From NCBI RefSeq assembly GCF_949987535.1, contig NC_080067.1, forward strand, positions 2,790,001-2,854,000: a stretch of DNA of 64,000 bases, read 5' to 3'. A model generated the notes under the pieces. That model was not told the origin of the DNA. It was given only the letters and a program-made list of their open reading frames with translations, and did no database searches. Below, in pieces: positions 47,329 to 59,069 of this stretch (its first letter is position 1; each line of letters opens with the position of its first letter). A program made the translations under genes and the position numbers. This DNA comes from Balaenoptera acutorostrata. Taxonomy: Eukaryota; Chordata; Mammalia; Artiodactyla; Balaenopteridae.

Positions 47329-47637
47329 TTATTATATTGAGGTAAGTTCCCTCTATGCCTACTTTCTGGAGGGTTTTTATCATAAATGGGTGTCGAATAT
47401 TGTCAAAAGCTTTCTCTGCATCTATTGAGATGATCATGTGGCTTTTCTCCTTCAGTTTGTTAATATGGTGTATCACATTGATTGATTTGCGTATATTGAA
47501 GAATCCTTGCATTCCTGGGATAAACCCCACTTGATCATGGTGTATGATCCTTTTAATGTGCTGTTGGATTCTCTTTGCTAGTATTTTGTTGAGGATTTCT
47601 GTATCTATGTTCATCAGTGATATTGGCCTGTCACTGC
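47329..47637 (-). mobile_element. Young L1, continuation upstream of the SINE
   Basis: Minus-strand ORF2 resumes after the SINE and ends abruptly at about 47637 inside the reverse transcriptase domain, near the codons for 'RPISLMN'. It is the 5' truncation point of the L1 at 44722-47637. Confidence 0.93.
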
Positions 47638-48080
47638 TGGGTACCATCACCGCAATCACCAGAGCAGAAAGATGAGCAGAGTGAGAACAGATGTGCTCAG
47701 AGGCATAAAGTAAGCAGAGTTTTTCAGACTGTGCTAAACCCAGCCTTAGACAATGAGAAAAACAAGAAGAGATACAATTGGATTTGTGTTTTAGAAAGCT
47801 CATTTTCACTACAATTCTAATCACATTCGAAACTATCAAATCGGGAACTTCCAAGGGCCCGGGGTAGGAAGAGATAGCTTTTCACGCTATCATCTGTGAA
47901 ATGAGTAAATCACAGAGTCACTGTTCTCTAAGTTAGCACTGTGGTAGAAACTTCGGTTGAATTTTTAAAAAAGAAGAGAGAGAGAGAGAGAAGTAAAGGG
48001 AAATATGGCTTAAGAAAATAAACTAACTGTAGCCAAGAAAGAATGAGCCATGACTCTAAAAGTACAAAAAACAAATTGCA
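47638..48080. other. Unassigned non-coding DNA with a short (AG)n
   Basis: No gene recognised. An (AG)n run lies at about 47973-47991. Confidence 0.45.
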
Positions 48081-48485
48081 GCAGGGTACCTGCTATGTGC
48101 CAGACATCTTCACATACTGTGGCAGCCACAGATTCACCTTACAACCTCCAACAGGGACAGTTCAGGTGCCAGGACCCCGCAGCTGTGTGGAGATTTTCTT
48201 AAACCGCCTGGAGGTACCACTTTCCCAGCCTTGTTCCCTCTGTCCTTCCCTGGTCTCTGGCCCTCTTCGTTTTCCCAGGCTCCCTCCCCACCATCTCTCA
48301 CAAGCTTTTTCCCCAGTGACATTCTTGCACGTTTAATCTCATCTTGGCATCTGCTTCTCAGAGGGCTCAGAAGAACACACGTTACATCATTTAATCCTCA
48401 GACAGCCCTAGGAGGTCAATGCCACCTTTCGCACTGCAGGGACGAGGAAAAGTTAAAGAACTTGCTCAACCATAGGCCCCCGTTT
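48081..48485 (+). repeat. MIR SINE pieces, interrupted
   Basis: 'ggtacctgctatgtgccagacatcttcacatactg' at 48086-48120 and 'cacgttacatcatttaatcctcagacagccctaggaggtcaatgcc...aagttaaagaacttgctcaacc' at 48379-48475 look like the two ends of one MIR separated by about 250 bases of unassigned GC-rich sequence. Confidence 0.6.
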
Positions 48486-48527
48486 AGTTAGTTAGGGCCA
48501 GAGTAAAGCGTCCAACTATTTTTATGA

Positions 48528-49027
48528 CAGTAAGTCCCTACACACGAACCTTCAAGTTGTGTACTTTCAAAGATGTGAACATGGGTTCGCATGTCCAATC
48601 ATGTAAGTTAGTTCCTGTGTCTGGCATACACTGTCATGTGTGTGCATCCTCTATAAGTGGTTGTGCTTTTGTGTACTTTACTGTACAGTACTGTACAGAG
48701 TACAGTAGTACAGTATCTTTATTTTAAGCCCAGGATGTCTGGAAGCAAGTGTAAAAGCAGCAGTGATGTAGCTGGTACTGCTAAGAAGTGCCAACTGTTG
48801 TACTGCACTATAGTACTTTTCAAGGTACTGTACTGTAAGATTAAAAATGTTTCCTTTATTTTTTGCATTTGTTTGTTTTTTATGTATTATTTGTGTGAAA
48901 AGTATTATAAACCTATTACAGTACAGTACTATATAGCCAATTGTGTTAGTTGGGTACCTAGGCTAACTTTGTTGGATTTACGAACAAATTGGACTTACAA
49001 ACTCATTCCTAGGTAGTGGACTTGCTG
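48528..49027 (+). mobile_element. Tigger-family DNA transposon, internally deleted
   Basis: Inverted ends 'cagtaagtccctacacacgaacc' and 'gtaggtagtggacttgctg'-type text (right end 'cctaggtagtggacttgctg' at 49008-49027) define the element; TA follows on the right and a mutated GA precedes on the left. It contains 'cgcatgtccaatcatgtaagttagttcctgtgtctggc' and dense 'gtactgtac' palindromes at 48678-48715. At 48735 it encodes the first about 18 residues of a pogo-type transposase, then jumps to 3' end sequence. It is a non-autonomous deletion product of a larger element. Confidence 0.88.
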
Positions 49028-49800
49028 TATTTTTTTGAATTAACATTTGATTTTTCTCCACCTTAAGGAAAAAGACAGATTCCACGAAACACACGTGGAA
49101 ACCGAAGCCAGCTTCACAATCAGACTGCGACTGTGACCTGGGGAACAAATGACAGAGTGGTAGCAATCCTTCAGAAACACTCTTCTCACTTCCAGGACCT
49201 GTAACTTTGGTACAAGAAAGACTATAAAATGTGACATCTCCCGAAAACTATTTTACATTGTAGCAGTTAAATGTCTGTTTTTTTCCAATTAAGTTGAAAT
49301 CGCCTTTTAAAATGCACGGTTCCTCCGTGTTACCAGACACAAAATATAAATGTTTCTCAAAATATGCTCCCTTTACTGGCCCTGACCTGAAAATTCACCA
49401 GAAAACATGATGTATTCCACTTGAAGATCAAGGCCCTGAACAGAGATTTACTGGAGAATTCTCTCATCTTAAGAGTTGCATTGTTAACATTTTATTAGTA
49501 TAGTGACTTTTTTTTTTCAAGTGTTTGTCATTATTGGTAATTTTCATGGTTACTTAATCTATGCCATTTTAAAAAGTCACTCTGGGTCCAGTTTCCCCTT
49601 TATTTTTCTGTTTTATAAGCAAAGGTATCTTAGCTTGGAGAAGGACCAGGAGAACCTGAGCCTTTGCCTCCAGTCTGGGGCTCAGTCACAGGGCAAATCC
49701 CTCCGGTCAATCAGGGCGTTCCTGGGCCTTGGTGGCCCCTTCTGAAAAGCCTGATCACATCACCTGTCCAGGATGTCGGAAGGATTTTGAACAAAGATGA
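49028..49800. other. Unassigned non-coding DNA
   Basis: No gene or repeat recognised. Confidence 0.45.
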
Positions 49801-49808
49801 AGCATACA

Positions 49809-49893
49809 CAGCTGACCCTGGAACAATGCGGGGATTAAGGAGCCAACCCGCCACCCCACCCCGCAGTTGAAAATCTGCCTATAACTTTACAGT
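49809..49893 (+). mobile_element. Tigger3/4-like terminal fragment
   Basis: 'cagctgaccctggaacaatgcggggattaagg' and 'gcagttgaaaatctgcctataactttac' match the end of a Tigger3/4-type element ('cagttgacccttgaacaa'). Only one end is visible. Confidence 0.55.
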
Positions 49894-50201
49894 TATACTA
49901 TATGTCAAATCATCCGAATGCTTTTAGACATATGTATCATTTACACAAAACACTGAGTATTTTAGAGAAGCTCTTGGTCATCGGACCTGGACTACTGCAT
50001 TCCTGCAACCTGGTTCACACAGAATTTTGTCTTAATATATTTTTATGTTTGTGGTCTCATGCTACTTCTCCACCACAGTGCATTTTAATTTTATTTCCTA
50101 TGGTCCATAGGCTATCCTACTGTGAAAAACAAAAATTCTTTTGGGTTGAATTATCATTACAGTTATTACCGTATTTTTGAAATTAAATATTAAAAACTCT
50201 T
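49894..50201. other. Unassigned non-coding DNA
   Basis: No gene or repeat recognised. Confidence 0.45.
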
Positions 50202-50318
50202 GGAAATTCCCTGGCAGTCCAGTGGTTAGGACTCTGTGCTTCCACTGCAGGGGGCTGGGGTTCAACCCCTGGTCAGGGAACTAAGATCCTGAAAGCCGTG
50301 AGGCCAAAAAAAAAAAAA
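50202..50318 (+). mobile_element. CHR-1-type SINE
   Basis: 'ggaaattccctggcagtccagtggttaggactctgtgc', 'ggggttcaacccctggtcagggaactaagatcc', end 'gaggcc' and a pure A tail. A short tRNA-Glu-derived copy without the long CHR-2 body. Confidence 0.92.
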
Positions 50319-51187
50319 TTCTTATAGCTATTATACATCAGGAGAAACAGTATTAAAAATTTATTTTAGTGAGATGGAGCTTTAAGCTTTTTAGTCAACT
50401 TTGGAAGCATCTCAGATGGTTTTTCTAAGACTTATCAAATGACTATGAATTATGCCTCTTACTCTTTTGCTCAGGGATACCTCATATTTCTCAACATACT
50501 TTGAAAGATTTGGAAAAATCAAGTATTAACTTAAAAACACCCTTCCCAATATAAAGATGATAAAATACTTTGATCTTATCAAGTGCTTTGTATTTGTGCT
50601 AACCAACCTTTAAACTACAGATTTAGTGCTTGTAATTTATGTAAAACGGCTACCATATAACTAGAATGGCAAAGTCATTGTCAAACCAATCAGCCAGATG
50701 AGACTGACTTACTTTATCATTTTTCGTTTCAAATAAACATGGCAAGAAACATCCCTCACGTGACCAAAACCCTCTCTATTTCTGAGAGAGAGGCGGATGG
50801 GCGGGGAGTTAAGCCATCTCGGACAAGTCAGGAGATGAAAAGGGGAGGTTGCAGAACAGTCTCTTCATTCTCATTTGACTCTACAATATATTTAAATTCA
50901 GAAGTTCTCGACACAAACCCATTTACCCATTTCTATCATCTCAGGTTGTCCTCAACAGAATATGGCTGAATCTCAAAGCTCTACCAATGAGCCTGGGCAG
51001 GATTCTGGAGGGTGTGATGTGTTCCTTTCTTTTGTAAAGTGGAAAAAGTTGGGGAAGAACTGGTTTCAACTAAGGATGGATGTGAGGTTAGAAAACAATT
51101 CCGTGGAAACTCACACTTTTGCTCCATTCATTTACTTTCTCCAGAGGGTTTACAGGTTAGATAGAGAGGCACACCCCACACATAAAA
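50319..51187. other. Unassigned non-coding DNA
   Basis: No repeat recognised. Adjacent 76-codon frames at 50739-50969 and 50962-51192 show no domain. Confidence 0.45.
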
Positions 51188-51196
51188 CCTAACAAA
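51188..51196 (+). repeat. Target-site duplication, left copy
   Basis: cctaacaaa, repeated at 51382-51390, brackets the SINE between them. Confidence 0.8.
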
Positions 51197-51381
51197 GGGA
51201 CTTCCCTGGTGGTCCAGTGGGTAAGACTCTGCCCTCCCAATGTAGGGGGTCCGGGTTCAATCCCTGGTCGGGGAGGGAACTAGATCCCACATGCACGCCG
51301 CGACTAAGAAGCCTGCATGCCACAACAAAGATCCCAAGTGCCACAACTGAGACCCAGCACAGCCTAAATTTTAAAAAAAAG
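51197..51381 (+). mobile_element. CHR-type SINE, intermediate length
   Basis: 'gggacttccctggtggtccagtgggtaagactctg', 'ccgggttcaatccctggtcggggaggg', then a body with single 'gccacaacaaag' and 'gccacaactgagacccagcacagcc' units. Longer than CHR-1 but lacking the multiple CHR-2 body repeats; it may be a distinct subfamily or a deletion product. Nine-base duplication flanks it. Confidence 0.9.
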
Positions 51382-51390
51382 CCTAACAAA
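51382..51390 (+). repeat. Target-site duplication, right copy
   Basis: Exact copy of 51188-51196. Confidence 0.8.
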
Positions 51391-51449
51391 AAGAAGGAGA
51401 TGTGTTTTGGAAGCAGTGTTCATCGTCTCTGGGGACCGACCGCTAAATC

Positions 51450-51615
51450 TGATCAAATTCTAGATCTGCTACTTCCCAGCTGTAGGAACTTGGACGAGGT
51501 GTGTAACCTTCCTGAATCTCAGGAACAGCATCAATCTCATATGGACAGTTAAGGAGTTACATGAAGATATATGTATAAACACTTAGCACTTGGTATAGTA
51601 AATGCTCAACAAAAT
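51450..51615 (+). repeat. MIR SINE fragment
   Basis: 'ctgctacttcccagctgtaggaacttggacgaggtgtgtaaccttcctgaatctcagg' and 'cacttagcacttggtatagtaaatgctcaac' follow MIR order. Confidence 0.75.
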
Positions 51616-51999
51616 ATCAGCAAGGCACATATAAACACCTAATGACTATATAGTTTAAAAGTGCTTCCAAAGAAGTGAAAACTTGGAAAGGAATTGCTCC
51701 CTCCCGCTGCCAGTCAGAAGAGGTTCCCCAAAGGAAGGTGACCCGGGCATCATCAGAAGACTTAGGACAAGAGAGAGGAGCTGACAGACATGCTAGGCAA
51801 GTATTTGAAATCTCTTACGTATGGTCTTAAGAATTGGTTACCACAGGCTTTGGTGACATTGTGCTTACTTTTATTATTATTTTTTTAATCCCCATAACTT
51901 TGGATTTTGTTCTCGTCTCATTCTGTTCTCTTTCTTTCAGATAAGGGCCCCATGATAATGCCCACTACTTCCCAATCCTTTTTTTTTCCTTTCAAGATA
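51616..51999. other. Unassigned non-coding DNA
   Basis: No gene or repeat recognised. Confidence 0.45.
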
Positions 52000-52000
52000 C

Positions 52001-52121
52001 TTTTTTTTTTTTGGCTGCACTGCATGGCATGTGAGATCTTAGTTCCTCAACCAGGGATCCAACCTGTGCCCCTTGCACTGGAAGGGCAAAGTCTTAACCA
52101 CTGGACCATGACGGAAGTCCC
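52001..52121 (-). mobile_element. CHR-1-type SINE
   Basis: Reverse orientation: T run, 'ggctgcactgcatggcatgtgagatcttagttcctcaaccagggatcc', then 'aaagtcttaaccactggaccatgacggaagtccc'. A short duplication aagata (51994-51999, 52125-52130) may flank it. Confidence 0.9.
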
Positions 52122-54072
52122 CTGAAGATATTCTTAATTTCACTGGTTTGTGTCTACCCATCATGCTCCTGGGCTCAATTGAATATCCCATCACACACAG
52201 GCAATCCTAGTCCCCAGCATACCAGGAAAGGGCACGGTCTTTGAGATTGTTCTGTGGATGACAATGTACAATCATGGTGCGATCCTGTTCTTTCCTTTTT
52301 CATGCCATATGCCATCAATTCACACCAAGACTTTTACCAATTTACACTGAGTCTTATCCCTAAGATATTTAACAGAACATATATTCCCACTGGTACAGGG
52401 AGGAAAGCAAAAGATAAGATGAATATTTTAAGTCTTGGATTATGGAGAAACCTATCATATTTTAGTCTTCCAATATTGGATCAATGAACCTTGTACGTAT
52501 GTATTCCAAATTATGTAAATGGGTTATTATTTTAAAACTCGAGAGTTATATATATTATTTATTGTTTTGCATTCTTTCTGTTATCAGCATTCAACTTTTC
52601 CCTATAATTTTATTACACCATCACTTTCACAGTATGGCTGTTCAAACTGCATGTGCTACTTCGCTCAAATTAGACCCACTTAGCAACATTTTTAAGAACT
52701 AAAATTGTGCTGAAATGCATTTACATCAGCCCTCTCATCTCACCTTTAGAAAAACAGGCAAACAACTCTATTGTACCAGTTTTCAAAAAATATTTTTTAA
52801 AGCAAGCTTTGGCAAATTAGATAATTATTAAGCAAAACAATATGGGGCTCAACATGATGCATTAACAGTTTCTAATGTTATTGAACTGAACGACAAGAGA
52901 GGCACTTTGTTCTTACTTACTTGGCAGACAATTATTCTTTACTCCAGCAATACTTTATGTGCATACTTCCAAGGAAGACTCATGAATGCAAAGGTTCATT
53001 AAGGGAATGAGAGAATCGATTGTAAAATGGAAAAGGCCGGGTGAGGTCATATTTCAAAGAGATGAATATGGTACACTCCATTATGTTGTAATCAGCCCCT
53101 CTCTTTCATTCCACAAACTGTCATAGTTAATCCTAATTTTTAAAAAAGGAAAAGCAACTCTTGCAGCCTTTGGACCACCTTCATCCTAAAGCCAGGGAAG
53201 GAGTCACACATGCTGCAGGCATTTTCCATTCAGCGCCGTCCTTGGAGTCCACCAAACCAATGTTCGTGACCATTTTTCTCCTTAGTAAGAAAAACATTCA
53301 AATGCTACTATTATTGCTGCCCTGGCAAGCCACACTTAACAGATGGTACTTGCCCTGTACATGACACTTACAACATCAATCAAGACTGAATTTTATCTCA
53401 ATTTATTATGGTTGCTGTCCAAATGAAAAAATGCTTATATCGTAAAAATGTCTTGCAATATAAATGTGCTAACGATGTAATCACAGGTTTCAGGCAAAAA
53501 AAAATCCTGATTTGGGTTAAACATTTGCCCATCCTTCCTCTTAAATTTTTCATTGAGGTTAAACATAACAAAATAATGGAACCATTAAGAGGTAATGTTG
53601 GTACAAAGCAGAAGTCACATGTTAAATATTTTATATCTTTATGAGGGAGCTTTATTATATTTTCCTTCTTTAAGAAGAGAGTTGATATTTCCAAATGATC
53701 TGCGATAAATGACTTTAATTTCACTTTCATTTAAGGCTCATCTGCAATTTTTTTTTACCCCTTGAAACAACCATTCATCAGGGAGCAACACTACCCAGGC
53801 TATTAGTCTGGAATTTATCCTCGGCCACAGCTGTTGGCTGGCAGAAGCTCCTCTGGGTCCTACTCAGATCCCACGGGGCTTCTGTCCCCAATTAAGGGGA
53901 AAGGAAGATGTCAAGAGATGCTTTTCACCAATGGCAAAGAAAATCAGGCAATGTTCTGCCTCTCACGTGACTGACCAGTGACTGGATCTTTCGACAAACA
54001 CCCCAGCAGGTTTCTCAAGAGGCTGGAAGGTCTGGGAAATAAAGTACCTATTCTAGACTGCAAAATCTTCTT
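52122..54072. other. Unassigned non-coding DNA
   Basis: No repeat recognised. The nearly coextensive opposed frames at 53398-53730 lack any domain. Confidence 0.45.
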
Positions 54073-54380
54073 CAGTGGTTCTCAAATCTAAGCATCTGGA
54101 AAGCTTGTTACTCTTTCCATTCCAGAAGGTAAGGCCAGCTTCATGGTCATGGGAACTTTCAGCACAGGGCCTCCTGCTTGGTTTAAGGCTCTTCTGTTTT
54201 TGTCTTGAAATTTTAAATAATTTTTGAACTAAGGGCTCCACATTTTCATTTTTCAATGAGTCCTACAAATTAAGTCCTGGTCCTGACAGAAGTTCACAGG
54301 TACAGCAGAACTGACATTTCTAACAAGATCCAGGCAATGCTGATGCTGCTGGTCTGGGGACTATACTTTGAGAACCACTG
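54073..54380 (-). mobile_element. MER5A with an internal foreign segment
   Basis: The terminal inverted repeats 'cagtggttctcaaa' (54073-54086) and 'tttgagaaccactg' (54367-54380) are intact. The text beside each end is reverse MER5A ('ctggaaagcttgtta' and 'ccaggcaatgctgatgctgctggtctgggg'). The MER5A middle is replaced at about 54112-54320 by about 200 bases that I do not recognise as MER5A ('ggtcatgggaactttcagcacagggcctcctgcttgg', 'gtcttgaaattttaaataatttttgaac'). Confidence 0.8.
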
Positions 54381-54384
54381 CTAG

Positions 54385-54640
54385 AAGTCAGATTGCTAAA
54401 TATTTGATTTTCCAAGCCATCTCAAGAAAGAGATGGTCATGAAACATAATTCTGGCCAATGAATTGTGAATAGAATTCTACTAAGGAGGGCCTCCCTTCC
54501 TGCGCCCACATAACCCTTCCAAAAAACAGATTCTCCACTGTTCCCCCTGTCCTTCCTGCCTGGAATGCAGTGGTAGGGCCTGGTAGCACAGCAGCCATCT
54601 TGCAACAAGAGTTAAAGCTGAACATGTTGGAGCAGATTTC
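54385..54640 (+). repeat. Ancient interspersed repeat, second copy of unassigned class
   Basis: Shares the 'ttctggccaatgaatt' core and the following 'ggagggcctcccttcctg...ggtagcacagcagccatcttgcaac' layout with the repeat at 44225-44645. Edges approximate. Confidence 0.45.
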
Positions 54641-56609
54641 TACCCTAGGGAAAGGAGGAATTCCTAGGAAATAGAACTGACCAGAAAAAGAAAACTGTGT
54701 ACTACAATTACTATGTAAAACGCAAACGTGTAAAAAAGTACTCATCCCAAACCTTATCAAAACAAAACACTGTCAACAATTGTGCATTGTGCCTTCTGAT
54801 ATTTTCGTTCTATACAAAGGGTTATTTTTGGACATTGCTGTGATCATACTGTATAATCCTACTGTATATTAGATTTTGTATCTTAATGTAATCATAGAAA
54901 TAGTAATTACCAAGGCTGTTGTCTAATTATACTTATCATTCTTATGATAAAAACGCTCTGAAATTGTTTGTGCTTCACCGTTTGCAAGGTTATTTCACAA
55001 GCACTTTCTCACTTGCTGACCACAATCCTATGAGTTGGGCATGAGAGGGAGCAAGGCCCCAGCGCACTGACGAAGCATCAGAGCTACAGAAACGTCCAAG
55101 GGTGCCCAGCCCACCAGCTAACAGAGCAGGCACCCAAACTCTGGGCTTGACTCCTAACCCCATACCTGTCCACTCCAAAGGGAAAAATAATCTCTTTTCA
55201 AGGTCATACAACACCAAATAAGCCATGAGGTCTAAAGTCTTTACTTCCTCTATTTGTCCAATGAAGGAAGTTGTACTAACTTTTCATTTTCCCCTAATTC
55301 CAAGAGATGCCCCTGGAAAAATAAAGAGGTTCCATAATGAGTATGTGCTGGGAGTCTGAATTCTACAAATTTCTTCTTGGCAATTCACAATGCAAATTAT
55401 AAAGTAAAGGTTCTTAAAAGCCCTGTAGTTATTTACTTTTTAAGTTTTGTTTAAACCAAAATTCGTCAAAGTTATTTGACCATAGAAGACTTTCTTCAAG
55501 GAAAAAACTCATCAAAATTTCTCAGCACATGGTGTTCTATGGAACCTGTTGTGGTATTTTCTGGATAGAAGCCCCTTCTGGTTTTAAGATTTTATTGAGT
55601 AAAAGAAATGGAAGACCCAGAAAAGGAATGACCACATCAAGTTATCAAGTATTAATTTTGTACCCAAAACGTTTTATCAAAATAAATATAATTTATAGTT
55701 TTTAAATATAGTTTTATATTTTTAATATACTTTTATAGTGTATAATTATGGCCTTTGTAAGGATTAAGAAACTTGGTCACTCAATGTCATGAAATTTTTA
55801 TGAAAATAAAAGTGGGGTATTAAATCCAGGAGCACTCTTCCCCTTTACAAAAGCATAATTCCAGACAAAAGAAATTTCTTTTGAAAAATGCCATGATCAA
55901 GAACTACACGTTACCCAAAATTAATAGCCTTAACTTGAGTTGCAGAAATCACCCTGAGCATTTTACTCCATATATTTACTTATTTACTTTACTATATTTA
56001 TTTATTTTACTATATATTTATTTTACTATTAGGTTTTTCAACAAAGTTCACTTTGGTCCCATTTAATTGAGTTAAACAGTTATGCCTAAGGTTAGAAATT
56101 ATGAAATGATGGATACGAACAACTACCCCAAATGGCAATGCCTTGCCTTATGAAGGAGGAGAGATAGGGCATGATGCTGGCTTTACACGTTTATTTAATT
56201 AGCAGCAGTCTAATTTAGACATAAGTGTCAGAGACAGACATCAGGGATGCCAAATCAGACAGCCTCTGACTCCCAGCCATTTTCCACGAGCTCAACTTAC
56301 AGACAACGGCTTCCCATTCAGACAAATTGAGACGTGTTATTTTCCTCGAAGTCTGGCCAGTGGTTGGATGTGAAGGGTTAACTTCTGGGTGAGTTCAACG
56401 TGTGCGTTATTTTTCTGGGTCAGTTTCTATAACAGCTCAAATTCTGGCATGACACATATCTAAAATAGAGGTTTATCTTTCCACTCTAGGAGTAAATATT
56501 GCCCCATTTTACATTCATCAGTCATTCAAAGAAGTCTAGGTTATTCTAGCAAGCTTTGGAGAAATACTGAGATAAGCAAGAGGGAGGGTATGGACTATAC
56601 TCTTTAAAG
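54641..56609. other. Mostly unassigned non-coding DNA
   Basis: Weak MIR-like text at about 54990-55160 ('aagcactttctcacttgctgaccacaatcctatgagttggg'). An AT-rich block of ttta/ctata units lies at about 55968-56032. No gene recognised. Confidence 0.45.
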
Positions 56610-57310
56610 TCCTTTTTTATTATAATAAAATGTGCATAACGAAATTTATAACTTTAACGATTTTAAGTGTACACTTCAGTGACACATTCACCATGCTGTA
56701 CAACCATCGCTACCACCCATCTGCAGAACTTTATCATCCTAAACTGAAATTCTACCCATTAAATTGTAACTCCCCACTTGTCCTTCCCCTCAGCCCTGGC
56801 AACCACTATTCTACTCTCTGTCTCTGTGAATCTGACTGTCCTGGGTACCTCATATAAGTAGAATCATACAATATTTTTCCTCTTGAGTCTGGCTTATTTC
56901 ACTTAGCATAATGTTCTCAAGGTACATCCACGCTGTAGCATGTTACAGAATTTCATTCCCATTTAAGGCTGAATAATATTCCATTGTATCTATATGACAC
57001 ATTTTGTTCAGCCATTCATCCATCCATGGATATTTTAATCGTTTCCACCTTTTGGCCACTGTGAATATTGCTCTTATGAACAAATATCTGTTTGAATCCC
57101 TGATTTCACTTATTTAGGGCATATACCTAGGAGTTGAAATGCTGGATCACATGTTCATTCTACATTTAAATTTTCTGCTGAACTACCAGACTGGCTTCCA
57201 CTGCAGACGCACCATTTTATATTCCCATCAGCAACGAACAAGGATACCAATTTCTCTGCATTCTCACCAACACCTGTATTTTACAATAGTCATCCTAAAG
57301 GCTTCACTGT
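56610..57310 (-). mobile_element. Ancient L1 3' end
   Basis: 'aaaatgtgcataacgaaatttataactttaacgattttaagtgtacacttcag', 'cttgagtctggcttatttcacttagcataatg', 'aataatattccattgtatc' and 'cattttatattcccatcagcaacg' are minus-strand old L1 3' UTR and ORF2 end. Decayed, no frame intact. Confidence 0.9.
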
Positions 57311-57455
57311 TTCCTTTAAAAGACCCAATTGTAGGGAGCAAATGGGAAAGAGATAATTGGTATATGGAAAAAGAAAAAGATGTAAATTTCCATTAATCCA
57401 TGAGTGCATTTTAAACATTAACACTTAGATAAATAAGCCTGTTTTTAATCTGTAG

Positions 57456-57603
57456 CACTGGTTCTCAAAGTGTGGTCTGTGGATGCATGTTCTAGGACTC
57501 CACCCCAGACCTAGTAAATCAGAAACTTTGCGGGTAGAACCCAGCAGTCTGTTTATATGAGCCATCCGGGTGATTCTGATGTGCAAAAGCTTAAGAACCA
57601 CCA
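57456..57603 (+). mobile_element. MER5A, hAT-Charlie non-autonomous element
   Basis: 'cactggttctcaaagtgtggtctgtgg', 'ctccaccccagacctagtaaatcagaaactttgcggg', 'gccatccgggtgattctgatgtgc' and 'ttaagaaccacca' give MER5A in forward orientation, with a shortened left half. Confidence 0.88.
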
Positions 57604-57782
57604 ATTTAGAGCTCAGGATTACTAAGAAGCGGCTTGTAAAAAATGCAATCCAAGTCTAACTGGGAGCTGCCTATAATCTAAATAAACCGATAAAATCAAT
57701 GTTTACTCTACCTATTTAATGAATTAGCTGTGTAATATTAGTCCACAAGATTCTGAGCCTCAGTTCCTTTATCATAAATCAC

Positions 57783-58440
57783 TGAGTATACGATCCAGCA
57801 ATCCTACTCCTGGGCATATATCCAGACAAAACTATAATTCGAAAAGATACATGCACCCCTATGTTCATAGCAGGAATATTCACAATAGCCAAGACATGGA
57901 AACAACCTAAATGTCCATGGCCAGATGAACAGATAAAGAAGATGTGGTACATATATACAATGGAATATTACTCAGCCATAAAAAGAATGAAATAATGCCA
58001 TTTGCAGTAACATGGATGCAACTAGAGATGATCATACTAAGTGAAGTCAGAAAGAAAACTACAAATACCGTATGATATCATTTATATGTGCAATCTAAAC
58101 ATGACACAAATAAACTTATCTATGAAAGAGAAACAGCCTCACAGACATAGAGACCAGACTTGTGATTGCCAAGGGGGACAGGGGTTGGGGAGGGATGGAT
58201 TTGGAGTTTGGGATTAGCAGATGCAAACTATTACATATAGAATGGATAACAACAAGGTCCTACTGTATAGCACAGGGAACTATATTCACTATCCTGTGAT
58301 AAACCACAATGGAAAGGAATACAAAAAAACAGGTATATATCAATATATGGAAAATTGAATCACTTTGCCATACAGCAGAAATTAACACAACATTGTAAAT
58401 CAACTATACTTCAATAAAATATTTTTTTAATTAAAAAAAT
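57783..58440 (+). mobile_element. Cetartiodactyl-age L1, 5'-truncated
   Basis: Same subfamily as 39078-40057: 'tacgatccagcaatcctactcctgggcatatatcc', 'caatggaatattactcagcc', 'caaggtcctactgtatagcacaggg', 'cctgtgataaaccacaatgg', end 'caactatacttcaataaaat' with A/T-rich tail. A weak duplication, ataaatcactgagta against ataaacggttgagta, may flank it. It lands beside the truncated end of a Tigger1. Confidence 0.9.
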
Positions 58441-58480
58441 AAACGGTTGAGTAAATCAAATAATTCTTTGCATTCACAAC

Positions 58481-59026
58481 ATGGCTAACTGTTTGGTGCA
58501 AGAGGCCTAGCTTTCAGCCTGTCTCAGCTTTTGACATGCCTTCCTCACACTAAGCGTAATCATTTCTAGCTTCTGATTTAAAGTGAGGATTACACAACTC
58601 TTCCTTTCACTTGAACACTTAGAGGCCATTGTAAGGTTATTAATTGGCCTAATTTCAATATGGTTGTGTCTCAGGGAACAGGGAGGCCCGAGGGGAGGAA
58701 GAGAGATGGGCGAATGGTCCATTGGTGGAGCAATCAGAACACACAGAACATACGACTAAGTTAGCTGTCTTACACGGGTACAGTTTGTAGCACCTCAAAA
58801 CAACTACAATAGTAACATCAAAGATCACTGATCACAGATCACTATAACAAATACAATAATAATGGAAATGTTTGAAATATCATAAGAATTATCAAAATGT
58901 GACAGAGAGACACGAAGTGAGCAAATGTTGTTGGAAAAACTGTGCTGATAGACTCAGGGTTTCCACAAACCTTCAATTTGTGAAAAATACAATATTTGCA
59001 AAGCGCAATTAAGCAAGGTATACCTG
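58481..59026 (-). mobile_element. Tigger1 5' fragment
   Basis: The right end 'gcaattaagcaaggtatacctg' is the Tigger1 terminal inverted repeat, followed by TA at 59027-59028. Reading the minus strand, the 5' non-coding region is followed by the N-terminal transposase codons (about 58500-58640), which match those of the copy at 34.36 kb. The rest of the element is absent. Confidence 0.92.
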
Positions 59027-59069
59027 TACATCTCACTGGCAGAAGGAAAAGCCTCTCTATATATGTTCT

